DNA from: Armatimonadota bacterium
GTDB taxonomy: Bacteria; Armatimonadota; Fimbriimonadia; Fimbriimonadales; GBS-DC
NCBI GenBank assembly: GCA_013359125.1
Contig: JABWCR010000003.1
Location: 124,001-188,000, forward strand
Reading direction: 5' to 3'
DNA: 64,000 bases
Shown here: piece after piece, positions 24,238-33,427 of the stretch
Position numbering within the stretch: the first letter of the stretch is position 1
Layout of the letters: every line of letters starts with the position of its first letter
Notes under the pieces: generated by a model
What the model was told of the DNA's origin: nothing
The model's input: only the letters and a program-made list of their open reading frames with translations
Databases searched by the model: none
Translations under genes and position numbers: made by a program

Positions 24238-26673
24238 ATGCGAACTTTGTCAGTCTTGTTGCTCGCTTTGCTCGTCGCGCCCGTTCTGGCTCAGAACATG
24301 ATCATGACCTTTCAGGGCCAGTTGCGAGACAACGGGTCCCCCGCGAACGGGACCTACTCGATGACGTTCGGTCTTTTCTCCGTCGCATCTGGCGGAACAG
24401 CCATCGCCACCTTTGGGCCGGTCAATGTAAGCGTCTCCAACGGCCTCTTTACTCAAGAACTGACCTATCCCAGGACGGCCATCAACGGCGGCGCCCGCTG
24501 GATCGAGGTTGCCGTTGCTGGCACCACATTGGCGCCGCGATCGAAAATCAACGAAACGCCGATGGCGACCTATGCGCACCAGGCCGGCACCGTGCCTTGG
24601 AGCGGCGTTACAGGCGCGCCGATGGGCGCCGATGCTTGGGCTTTTACCCACACCGACATTCGCAATGCCAACGCGGGATTCGTCGGCATCGGCGCCAGAG
24701 ATCCGGTCGGCGTACTCCATGTGAAAGACGCGTTGGACTTTGACGATCAGATACAGGATTTGCATTCCGGCTATGGATATACAGGCTCGCCTGGCCTCTG
24801 GCAAACCTTTCAACCAGGCGTTGCCGGAGAACTGACAGGCGTAACCGTTCTGTTGTATACCAGCCAGGAGTTTCCCGACATCGTTGTCAGAATTCATGAA
24901 GGCGAATTGGGCGCGGTTATTGCGGACGAGCGGTTTACACTGCTCGGTCCGGCGGGGTATGCCATTAGACACATCCCCATCACAAGCCGCCCAATGCTCG
25001 CGCAAGATCAGACATACACGATTTTCATCGCCACGCCTTGGGGGCAGAGCTACTGGGCGGTGAGAGAAGGCGACTCCTACCCGCGAGGAAGGGCAATCTC
25101 TAACGATGCGTTGGATTTCTGGTTCACCACGCACATGAAGACGGGGGATACCGATTCGTTGGTGGCTTCCCGCGGCCGGATCGGCATCGGCACGGTTCAA
25201 CCCACAGAAACGCTCGATGTTCGCGGCAACGTATTTGTCGACAATGCCGTCAAGCTGAGCGCATCAGACAGACCCATGGTCGTTAGACAGCACACGCCAT
25301 TTACCGGAGGCAATAAGGCCGGGTATGGCCGCTGGGGGCTTTTCATGGAGCCTGCGCGACTATTCCTGGGGGTGCCCGGCTCTGACTATGGCGGTCCGGG
25401 CCGTCTCACCCTGGGCGGATGGCTCGCGGATGGAACCATGCAGCCTTGGCTGACCATTCTCAGCGCCAACGGCAACGTCGGCATTGGCCAAGATAGTCCT
25501 GGCTTCCCGCTCAACTTTGCCAACACATTAGGAGACAAGGTGTCTTTCCATGGAAACTCGGGCGCCCACTACGGGATTGGAATACAGGGCGGTTTGCTCC
25601 AAATCCACACAGATGTCGCTTCGAGCGACATCGCGTTCGGATACGGAACAAGCGCATCGATGACGGAAGCGATGCGCATCAAAGGCAATGGCAATGTCGG
25701 CATCGGCACCAATGCTCCTACGGCGCGCCTGCACGTGGTCGGCGGCGCCATTCGGCCTGCCGTTGGCAATTCTTCCGCAGCTGGCATCTCTTTCCCTTTC
25801 GATCCGGGCGGCGGATCTGGCGACGACGCGTTCATCCGCTACTATGTGGGAAGCGGAGAGGACACCAAACTCCTCATCGGCATCAACAACGACTTCGACG
25901 ACGACCTCTCTTTCTGGCAGGCAGGGGCAGAGAGAATGACCCTCTACAACGGAAACGTCGGCATCGGCACGAACCAGCCTCCATACCGCTTGACCATTCA
26001 GGGCGGAGAAATCAGATTCTTAACGACTGGTGGCGCCACCTTATACCGCCTGGCCAACTTCAACGATGCTGGGGAGATGGCAACGCTGGGCCCGAACGGA
26101 ACGCGAAACACTGTGCTCGGCCAGGACTCCAGCAGCGCGAACAGAGGTCTTTTTGCAGCCTTTGACGATGCTGGAGCAAGTCGGGCATTAGTGTACGTGA
26201 ACGCCTCAAACCAAGGCATCGTTGCCGCAAACGTCAAGGCCTTCCGCGAGTTCGCGCCCAACGACCCGGAGCACGACTACTGGTACGCCAGTCTGGAAGG
26301 CCCCGAGGCCGCCATGTATGTCCGCGGCACCGCGCAACTGATCAATGGTCGCGCTGTCGTCCAACTGCCCGATCACTTTGCCGAAATGGCTGTGGAAGGC
26401 ACAATGACGGTGCTCCTGACCCCCATGACGGTGAATACGAAAGGGCTCGGCATCGTCAGCCAATCGCTAGCCGGGATCGAGGTGGGCGAACTGGACAACG
26501 GCCGGGGCACGTTTCCCTTCCATTGGGAAGCTAAAGCCGTTCGAAAGGGCTACGAAGAGTGGAAGGTGAAGCGACCCTGGTATGAGGTCGGCGTTCATCC
26601 GCACGAGCTTCAAGAAGCCTGGGAAGCCCGCCTCAAGTCGATCGAAAGCCAAAAGAACGCCGGAAAGCAGTAG
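24238..26673 (+). CDS. Large exported protein with VGIGT repeats
   Basis: 811 residues after the ATG at 24238, preceded by TAGGAGGG. Signal peptide MRTLSVLLLALLVAPVLAQ. An N-terminal module (about 20-125) runs FQGQLRDNGSPANGTYSMTF to APRSKINETPMATYA. The middle holds several VGIGT/IGIGT motifs (near 150, 325, 410, 490, 570) typical of fibrous, tail-fibre-like or surface proteins. The C-terminal 150 residues begin YWYASLEGPEAAMYVRGTAQ, a domain common at the ends of such proteins. It resembles the protein at 37154 but lacks the S74-like end. The role is unknown, presumably at the cell surface. Confidence 0.82.
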   Translation: MRTLSVLLLALLVAPVLAQNMIMTFQGQLRDNGSPANGTYSMTFGLFSVASGGTAIATFGPVNVSVSNGLFTQELTYPRTAINGGARWIEVAVAGTTLAPRSKINETPMATYAHQAGTVPWSGVTGAPMGADAWAFTHTDIRNANAGFVGIGARDPVGVLHVKDALDFDDQIQDLHSGYGYTGSPGLWQTFQPGVAGELTGVTVLLYTSQEFPDIVVRIHEGELGAVIADERFTLLGPAGYAIRHIPITSRPMLAQDQTYTIFIATPWGQSYWAVREGDSYPRGRAISNDALDFWFTTHMKTGDTDSLVASRGRIGIGTVQPTETLDVRGNVFVDNAVKLSASDRPMVVRQHTPFTGGNKAGYGRWGLFMEPARLFLGVPGSDYGGPGRLTLGGWLADGTMQPWLTILSANGNVGIGQDSPGFPLNFANTLGDKVSFHGNSGAHYGIGIQGGLLQIHTDVASSDIAFGYGTSASMTEAMRIKGNGNVGIGTNAPTARLHVVGGAIRPAVGNSSAAGISFPFDPGGGSGDDAFIRYYVGSGEDTKLLIGINNDFDDDLSFWQAGAERMTLYNGNVGIGTNQPPYRLTIQGGEIRFLTTGGATLYRLANFNDAGEMATLGPNGTRNTVLGQDSSSANRGLFAAFDDAGASRALVYVNASNQGIVAANVKAFREFAPNDPEHDYWYASLEGPEAAMYVRGTAQLINGRAVVQLPDHFAEMAVEGTMTVLLTPMTVNTKGLGIVSQSLAGIEVGELDNGRGTFPFHWEAKAVRKGYEEWKVKRPWYEVGVHPHELQEAWEARLKSIESQKNAGKQ

Positions 26674-28602
<1,929 letters not shown>

Positions 28603-28720
28603 TTTTGGGGCGAGATTCGTACTCAAAATTGTGCTACATTCGCGAAGATTCCCGTTCGGCTTGCAACGTCAGAACTTCGACTGGTAGAACCCGCCGCACC
28701 TGCGCGGGGTTGGCGGGATC
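28603..28720 (+). repeat. Dispersed structured 3' element, copy B
   Basis: Begins at the base after the proS stop. The stem TTTTGGG (28603-28609) pairs with CTCAAAA (28622-28628) around a 12-base loop ending GATTCGTA. Then come TTGTGCTACA, nine variable bases and ATTCCCGTTCG (to 28658). A GC-rich hairpin (arms CCCGCC and GGCGGG) follows within the next 60 bases. The 56-base block 28603-28658 matches copy A (2183-2128, minus) at 45 positions without gaps, and the stem differences keep pairing. Confidence 0.75.
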
Positions 28721-28775
28721 GCAGAAAGGGGCAGCGAAGCGACAAGACATAGACGCCAACGTTCAAGAAATCTGT

Positions 28776-28961
28776 CTATGTGCCTTGCGCGTCTTGCTCT
28801 CTCAGGTCGGGCTCGTACTCCCATTCGCCATCCCTGTACTCGTACTCCCAGTGCTCGTTCGGGTTCTCAGAGACATCCTCCTCCCAGCGCTCGTTCGGGT
28901 TCTCAGAGACATCCTCGAACTCGTATCGTCGAGTAGGATCTATCATGGTTACCACCCCCAC
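28776..28961 (-). CDS. Small acidic protein with tandem 12-residue repeats
   Basis: 61 residues. Two 12-residue repeats, EDVSENPNERWE and EDVSENPNEHWE (residues 16-39), are followed by a Tyr/Trp/Glu-rich stretch (YEYRDGEWEYE). TAGAAT (28973-28968) ends 6 bases before the GTG at 28961, so it has the same leaderless layout as well-supported genes nearby. There is no signal peptide or membrane segment. It is probably disordered and strongly acidic. Function unknown; protein binding is a guess. Confidence 0.55.
   Translation of the reverse strand: MGVVTMIDPTRRYEFEDVSENPNERWEEDVSENPNEHWEYEYRDGEWEYEPDLREQDAQGT
28845..28916. repeat. Tandem 36-base repeat inside the small acidic gene
   Basis: Two direct copies, 28845-28880 and 28881-28916, are identical at 35 of 36 bases (T/C at the seventh base). 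The period of 36 keeps the reading frame. Such near-identity suggests a recent duplication. Confidence 0.85.
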
Positions 28962-28967
28962 GATTAG

Positions 28968-28973
28968 ATTCTA
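28968..28973 (-). promoter_or_regulatory. -10 box, leaderless start of the small acidic gene
   Basis: TAGAAT on the minus strand, 6 bases before the GTG at 28961. Confidence 0.5.
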
Positions 28974-29009
28974 CCAACGTCTAACTCTTAGTTTTCGAGC
29001 GGCGCTAGC

Positions 29010-29030
29010 AAAAAAAAAGCGAGGGATCGC
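29010..29030 (-). terminator. Terminator after the LuxR-type gene
   Basis: On the minus strand a short stem GCGA/TCGC (29030-29019) is followed by nine T (29018-29010). The stem is only 4 bp, so efficiency is uncertain. It lies 46 bases after the stop at 29076 and before the next promoter. Confidence 0.5.
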
Positions 29031-29075
29031 ATCCGTGCGTTTCCCCCGCCCTGTTGCATCCTTAGTACTGCTTGA

Positions 29076-29333
29076 TTACGATTCGTTGCCGCTGAAAAAG
29101 GCTTCGAAAGGTATCAGCCCCAGCTGTGCCGCTCGGCGGAACGCCTGAACGCGATTAGTAACGTTTAACTTTTCGTAGATATTGGCCAGGTGAAAGTCCA
29201 CCGTGCGCTTGCTGACGAAAAGCGCGTCCGCCACTTCTTTGGATGACTTGCCCTGAGCGATCAGGCTCAGCACCTCGATCTCTCGCTTGGTCAGTCTAAC
29301 CGGCTTTTGTCCGTGCCACTTTCGAAAGCTCAT
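29076..29333 (-). CDS. Small LuxR/NarL-type DNA-binding protein
   Basis: 85 residues from the ATG at 29333 (MSFRKWHGQKPVRLTKREIE), preceded by GAGAGGTGG. It is essentially just a GerE-type helix-turn-helix: LTKREIEVLSLIAQGKSSKEVADALFVSKRTVDFHLANIYEKLNVTNRVQAFRRA. There is no receiver or ligand domain, so it must be controlled by level or by a partner. A GTG six codons upstream is possible. It lies downstream of dprA, separated by 134 bases holding two hairpins. Confidence 0.85.
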   Translation of the reverse strand: MSFRKWHGQKPVRLTKREIEVLSLIAQGKSSKEVADALFVSKRTVDFHLANIYEKLNVTNRVQAFRRAAQLGLIPFEAFFSGNES

Positions 29334-29368
29334 CGTCTTTCCACCTCTCACTCCGTGAGTTGACCGCC

Positions 29369-29436
29369 GCCTGTATGGGTCTTTCCATAGCCCCAGGCGT
29401 TCTTAACATGCCAACTCGCGGTCCAGCTTTAGCGAG
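29369..29436 (-). other. Two hairpins between dprA and the LuxR-type gene
   Basis: On the minus strand a first hairpin has arms CTCGC/GCGAG (29436-29415). A second has arms GCCTG/CAGGC, an inner stem TATGG/CCATA and a four-base bulge GGGC (29398-29369). They could end dprA transcription or form a leader that regulates the HTH gene. I recognise no riboswitch class. Confidence 0.4.
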
Positions 29437-29467
29437 GCGAAAAGTTCATCCACCTGCCCCAGCTTCG

Positions 29468-30538
29468 TTACTGCATGACCTTGATGAAGCAGCCGCCGGC
29501 AACCCGGCGAACCAGCCCCATCACCTCCAGTTTGGTCACTTCTACTTGGACAGTCTGGACGGTCAGATTTGTTTCATGAACGATCTCATCGATTCGAACG
29601 GGTTGAGAGGTGAGCGCGTCGAGCACGAGACGTTGCTCAAACGAGAGAGTTTTGGCTTTTGGTGCAAAGGCCGCAGTGCGAAGGCCGAGCGGCTCGCACA
29701 CATCCTCGGGCGAAACGGCCATGCGGGCGCCGTCTTTCAGCAAGGCGTAGCTGCCAGCCAGGTTGGGGTTGTCGATATTGCCCGGCACGACGTAAACATC
29801 GCGACCGAGTTCGGCCGCCATGTCGGCTGTGATCAGGGCGCCGCTCTGTTGGGGCGCCTCTACGACGAGCAAAGCGTCGCTGGCCGCAGCGATCAATCGG
29901 TTGCGCATGGGGAAGTTGTGCGGATAGGGCGCCATGCCGAAGTAGAACTCGGAGACCAAGGCGCCGTTTTCTTGAATCTGCTCAAAGAGCGCTTTGTTGT
30001 CCGCTGGGTAGACGATATCGACGCCGCATCCGAGAAAGGCAATGGTTTGGCCGCCCTCCTCTGCAGCGGCCTTGTGAGCCCGGGCATCGACGCCGAATGC
30101 GCCGCCGCTCACGATAATCGCTCCTGCTCTGGCCAATTCGCGCGAGAACTTGTCGGCAACCATGCGTCCATAGGCCGAGGCGCGACGGGTGCCCACTATT
30201 CCGACCTTCTGCGCCTCTTCGGTAGGCAGTTCGCCTCGCACAAAGAGCGCGGGAGGCGGATCGGCCAGGTCTCGCAGCGCGGAGGGATAGGCGGGATCGT
30301 CCAACAGCACTAGACGCGCACGGCCCGATTCGATCTCGTCCATGGTCGTTGGCTCGCCGGACGCAAGGATCGCCTCGGCATCGGCAGGACGAATGCCATC
30401 CGCCGTTATCAGGGCGTCCTTTTTGGCGTCCAAAATCGAATCGGGATCGCCGAATCGCTCCAGCAATGCGTTCCGCTTGCGGGCAGTCAGCTCGACCGAC
30501 AAGAACCGAAGCCAGGCCGACAGGTCCCGACTATCCAT
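29468..30538 (-). CDS. dprA: DNA-processing protein DprA
   Basis: 356 residues. It binds incoming single-stranded DNA and loads RecA during natural transformation. The Rossmann core is complete: VGIVGTRRASAYGR, IIVSGGAFGVDARAHKAA, GCGVDIVYP, NFPMRNRLIAAASDALLVVEA and GALITADMAAELGRDVYVVPGN. A C-terminal winged-helix (about 290-356) follows. The start is the ATG at 30538, overlapping the permease stop by one base (TGATG). A longer frame upstream is out of frame with the permease and is not used. Confidence 0.95.
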   Translation of the reverse strand: MDSRDLSAWLRFLSVELTARKRNALLERFGDPDSILDAKKDALITADGIRPADAEAILASGEPTTMDEIESGRARLVLLDDPAYPSALRDLADPPPALFVRGELPTEEAQKVGIVGTRRASAYGRMVADKFSRELARAGAIIVSGGAFGVDARAHKAAAEEGGQTIAFLGCGVDIVYPADNKALFEQIQENGALVSEFYFGMAPYPHNFPMRNRLIAAASDALLVVEAPQQSGALITADMAAELGRDVYVVPGNIDNPNLAGSYALLKDGARMAVSPEDVCEPLGLRTAAFAPKAKTLSFEQRLVLDALTSQPVRIDEIVHETNLTVQTVQVEVTKLEVMGLVRRVAGGCFIKVMQ

Positions 30539-31398
30539 CAGGGGCGCTCCACGAACAGCCACTTCTTTCGGTTGAAATAGGCATAGCCCGCCAAGGCGAT
30601 GAGGATTGCCGTCAGTCCGTTGGCACAAAGCAACCAAGCTGGCAAGGGCTCCTCGGTCAGCGCGCGGGTTACTCCCAAGTTGCTCTGCTCCACCGTTATG
30701 GGCGGCAGCATCAGTTTGCGATAGAGCGTCAAGATCGTTGCGATTGGATTGAGGCCGTGATAGAGGTAAAAGGCGGTCTGTCGATAGGCCTCGGGCACCA
30801 GCGAAGCGTGTCGAATCTGTTCGGAAAAGTAGATGACGGGCGACAGAAAGAAGAGCAGCTGCACACCGATCGAGACGAGATATTTGATGTCCTCGTAGAA
30901 GACGTTTAGGCTGGCGATGAAGAACGAGAGTCCAAGCGTCAGAAGCAGTTGGGCGATCATCAGTAGGGGCACGAGCAGCATGGTAGCTTGTACGGGCGCC
31001 CCGACAAAGATGTGCAGATAGACCAAGAAAACGCCCATCGCCAACAGAAAGTGGATGAAATTGGCAATGATCGCGCTAATGGGCAGAAGCTCTCGCGGAA
31101 AATATATTTTTTTGATCACGGGCATATAGGCGAGCACGGTTTGGCTGGAATCGAGCAGCGCGAACTGGAAGAAGGTCCAGGGCAGATAGGCCGCCAGAAC
31201 GTAGGCCGAGTAGTTAGCGATCTTCATCCCCATCACATGCTTGAAGATGAGCGTCATCACCATGACGGTTACCAAGGGGTTCAGCAGCGACCAGAAGAAG
31301 CCCAAGAACGAGTTTTTGTACCGGACGCGCAGTTCTCGAACGACGAGGGTATAGAGAAGCTCGCGAAACTTATAGAGTTCGATCAGCTCGGCGCGCAT
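30538..31398 (-). CDS. ABC-2 type polysaccharide export permease (Wzm/TagG type)
   Basis: 286 residues with six predicted membrane helices. The amphipathic N-terminus before them reads ELYKFRELLYTLVVRELRVRYKNSFLGFFWSLLNPL, as in Wzm, TagG and KpsM. It would form the membrane pore that exports a lipid-linked polysaccharide. The ATPase partner (Wzt/TagH) is absent from the window. It is divergent from a glycosyltransferase-FkbM pair, which fits a surface-glycan locus, yet it is translationally coupled to dprA. Confidence 0.9.
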   Translation of the reverse strand: MRAELIELYKFRELLYTLVVRELRVRYKNSFLGFFWSLLNPLVTVMVMTLIFKHVMGMKIANYSAYVLAAYLPWTFFQFALLDSSQTVLAYMPVIKKIYFPRELLPISAIIANFIHFLLAMGVFLVYLHIFVGAPVQATMLLVPLLMIAQLLLTLGLSFFIASLNVFYEDIKYLVSIGVQLLFFLSPVIYFSEQIRHASLVPEAYRQTAFYLYHGLNPIATILTLYRKLMLPPITVEQSNLGVTRALTEEPLPAWLLCANGLTAILIALAGYAYFNRKKWLFVERP

Positions 31399-31463
31399 AT
31401 CGGGGAGTTAAAAGTTCGACGCTCGCACTCGAAACCCTGCCTGGGCTTTGGCGGGCGATGGGT

Positions 31464-31469
31464 CATAAT
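31464..31469 (+). promoter_or_regulatory. -10 box, leaderless start of the glycosyltransferase gene
   Basis: CATAAT, 8 bases before the ATG at 31478. Confidence 0.45.
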
Positions 31470-31477
31470 TAGGATTG

Positions 31478-32617
31478 ATGTCGAATGCCGAGCCAGAATG
31501 CATGATGCACGTGCTGGGCGATTTTCGCCTGGCCGGGGCGGAGCGCTTTGCCGCAAATATGCTTCTCCACCATGATCGTTCAAAGTACACGCCTGTTGGG
31601 GTTTGTCTTTATCGAAAGTTGGGCACCAGCATCGAAGCGGAACTCGAGGAAGCGGGTATCGAGGTGCACTACTTGGAGAAGGGCGAGCGAGCGGGATGGG
31701 AGCCTGTGCGAAAACTGCGGGCTCTGTTCAAGCAGTATCGACCCGTAGCCGTCAACACCCACATGGACGGACTGCAGTACGCCTTTTTTTCGATGATTCA
31801 AGAGCGAGTACCGGCGCGCGTGCACACTTTGCACAACCTAGCCGAAAAGGAAGGCACCAATCGGGGCGGGCGGTTCTTTCGTTGGCTGGCGTTCAAGGCG
31901 AGAATCGGCGGCATCGCACCGGTCTCCATTGCACGGGAAGTGCAAGACAGCGTCAAGCGATTCTATGGAAACATCGACTCCCCGTTGATCATGAACGGCG
32001 TGCCGGTGGCTCGGTATCAAACGCCGGAAGGCACGGGCGCGACCTGGCGAGAGGCGAACGGCTTTTGCCCCGAATGCCCCCTGCTGCTGCACATTGGGCG
32101 TTTTATGAGCCAGAAGAACCACGAGATGCTCTTGAGAAGCTTCGCGCGCGTCGTCAAGGAGCACCCCAGTGCGGTATTGGCCATGGCGGGCTGGGGCGAG
32201 TTGGAGGATCAGACCCGAACGTTGGCCAACGAGCTGGGACTGGGCGAGAGCGCGCGGTTCCTAGGCCAGCGAAACGACGTGCCAGAAATGTTAGCGGCTT
32301 GCGACGCGCTGCTGCTGCCGTCGCATTACGAAGGAAACCCGCTAGTTGTGATGGAAGCGATGGCTGCCGGTCGTCCGGTGATCGCGACGGCGGTTGGCGG
32401 CGTGCCGGAGCTGATCGAACACGGGGTATCGGGCCTATTGATGCCGCCGGGCGATGAAGTTGCGTTTGCAACCGCCGTTACCGATCTGTTGACAAACCAA
32501 GAGAAGCGGCTGAACATGGGTCTTGCAGCTCGACAAAGGGCGGACGAACGATTTGACATTCGACACACCGTCAAGGCTTACGAGGCGCTTTACGAACGAT
32601 TGAGGGAGGCACGATGA
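31478..32617 (+). CDS. Glycosyltransferase, family 4 type
   Basis: 379 residues, GT-B fold. The N-terminal acceptor domain starts MMHVLGDFRLAGAERFAANML. The donor domain starts LLHIGRFMSQKNHEMLLRSF (about 205). The nucleotide-sugar motif is ALLLPSHYEGNPLVVMEAMAAGRPVIATAVGGVPELIE, with the E-x7-E pair. It probably adds a sugar to a surface polysaccharide. The start is the ATG at 31478, 8 bases after CATAAT. A FkbM methyltransferase follows with a 4-base overlap. Confidence 0.92.
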   Translation: MSNAEPECMMHVLGDFRLAGAERFAANMLLHHDRSKYTPVGVCLYRKLGTSIEAELEEAGIEVHYLEKGERAGWEPVRKLRALFKQYRPVAVNTHMDGLQYAFFSMIQERVPARVHTLHNLAEKEGTNRGGRFFRWLAFKARIGGIAPVSIAREVQDSVKRFYGNIDSPLIMNGVPVARYQTPEGTGATWREANGFCPECPLLLHIGRFMSQKNHEMLLRSFARVVKEHPSAVLAMAGWGELEDQTRTLANELGLGESARFLGQRNDVPEMLAACDALLLPSHYEGNPLVVMEAMAAGRPVIATAVGGVPELIEHGVSGLLMPPGDEVAFATAVTDLLTNQEKRLNMGLAARQRADERFDIRHTVKAYEALYERLREAR

Positions 32618-33390
32618 AAAGACTGCGCAAGGCGCTGGGGCCGTTGGCGCACGCCCTGATGAGAAACGTTACCTATCGCATGAACCAGGGTCCTTCGCGC
32701 GGGATGAAGCGCAAGGGCGGGTTCGGCTTTCTTTACAAACCTCCCTCGCGCGAAGAGACCTTCATCACCAGCCTCAATTTGGAGGGCAAGGTCGTTTACG
32801 ACATTGGCAGCCACATCGGGCTCTTTACCATGTACTTTGCCAAAGCGGTGGGGCCCAACGGCCAGGTGATCGCCTTCGAACCGCATCCGCTGTTTTTTAG
32901 GAAGGTGTCCGAGCATATCGCGATCAACAAGCTGGACAACGCGACGGCGCGCAACTTTGCGATCGGTGGAGAGAAGGGCATGGCAACGATGACTTTTCGA
33001 CCCGGTTTTGGCGGCACACCCAGCATCGAGCCGGGCCATCAGCAGAACATGATGCGCGAGAAGGGGATTATGAGCGCGGATGTGCCGGTCGACACGATCG
33101 ACAATCAGATTGCAGAGAACAATTTGCCGCCGCCGAACTTTGTGAAGATGGACGTAGAGGGATTCGAGGTTCCGGCCCTATTAGGCATGAGAGAGACGTT
33201 GGAGAAGCATCATCCCGCGCTGTTTATCGAGCTTCACGGGGTAACCGAGGAGATGCAGGTAGAAAACGCTCAGAAGGTAGTGGATTACTTGGTCGGATTT
33301 GGGTACGACATCACGCACGTGGAATCGGGCGACAAGATTGTTTCGGCCAACGCTCCCAGCGCAAAGATGGGGCACTTGTACTGCGTGTAA
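32614..33390 (+). CDS. FkbM-family methyltransferase
   Basis: 258 residues. The AdoMet motif is VVYDIGSHIGLFTMYFAKAVG (about 53-73), followed by VIAFEPHPLFFRKV. The FkbM hallmark PPNFVKMDVEGFEVPALLGMRETL is near 170. It probably O-methylates a sugar or lipid-linked glycan. The ATG overlaps the glycosyltransferase stop (ATGA), and GGAGG lies just before it. A strong hairpin follows its stop at 33396. Confidence 0.92.
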   Translation: MKRLRKALGPLAHALMRNVTYRMNQGPSRGMKRKGGFGFLYKPPSREETFITSLNLEGKVVYDIGSHIGLFTMYFAKAVGPNGQVIAFEPHPLFFRKVSEHIAINKLDNATARNFAIGGEKGMATMTFRPGFGGTPSIEPGHQQNMMREKGIMSADVPVDTIDNQIAENNLPPPNFVKMDVEGFEVPALLGMRETLEKHHPALFIELHGVTEEMQVENAQKVVDYLVGFGYDITHVESGDKIVSANAPSAKMGHLYCV

Positions 33391-33395
33391 AGTAT

Positions 33396-33421
33396 GGCGG
33401 AGGGCCAGTCGGCCCTCCGCC
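33396..33421. terminator. Bidirectional terminator
   Basis: A perfect 11-bp stem, GGCGGAGGGCC (33396-33406) with GGCCCTCCGCC (33411-33421), loop AGTC. It lies between the stops of two convergent genes (33390 and 33428). No long T-run follows on either side. Confidence 0.7.
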
Positions 33422-33427
33422 AGCAGA

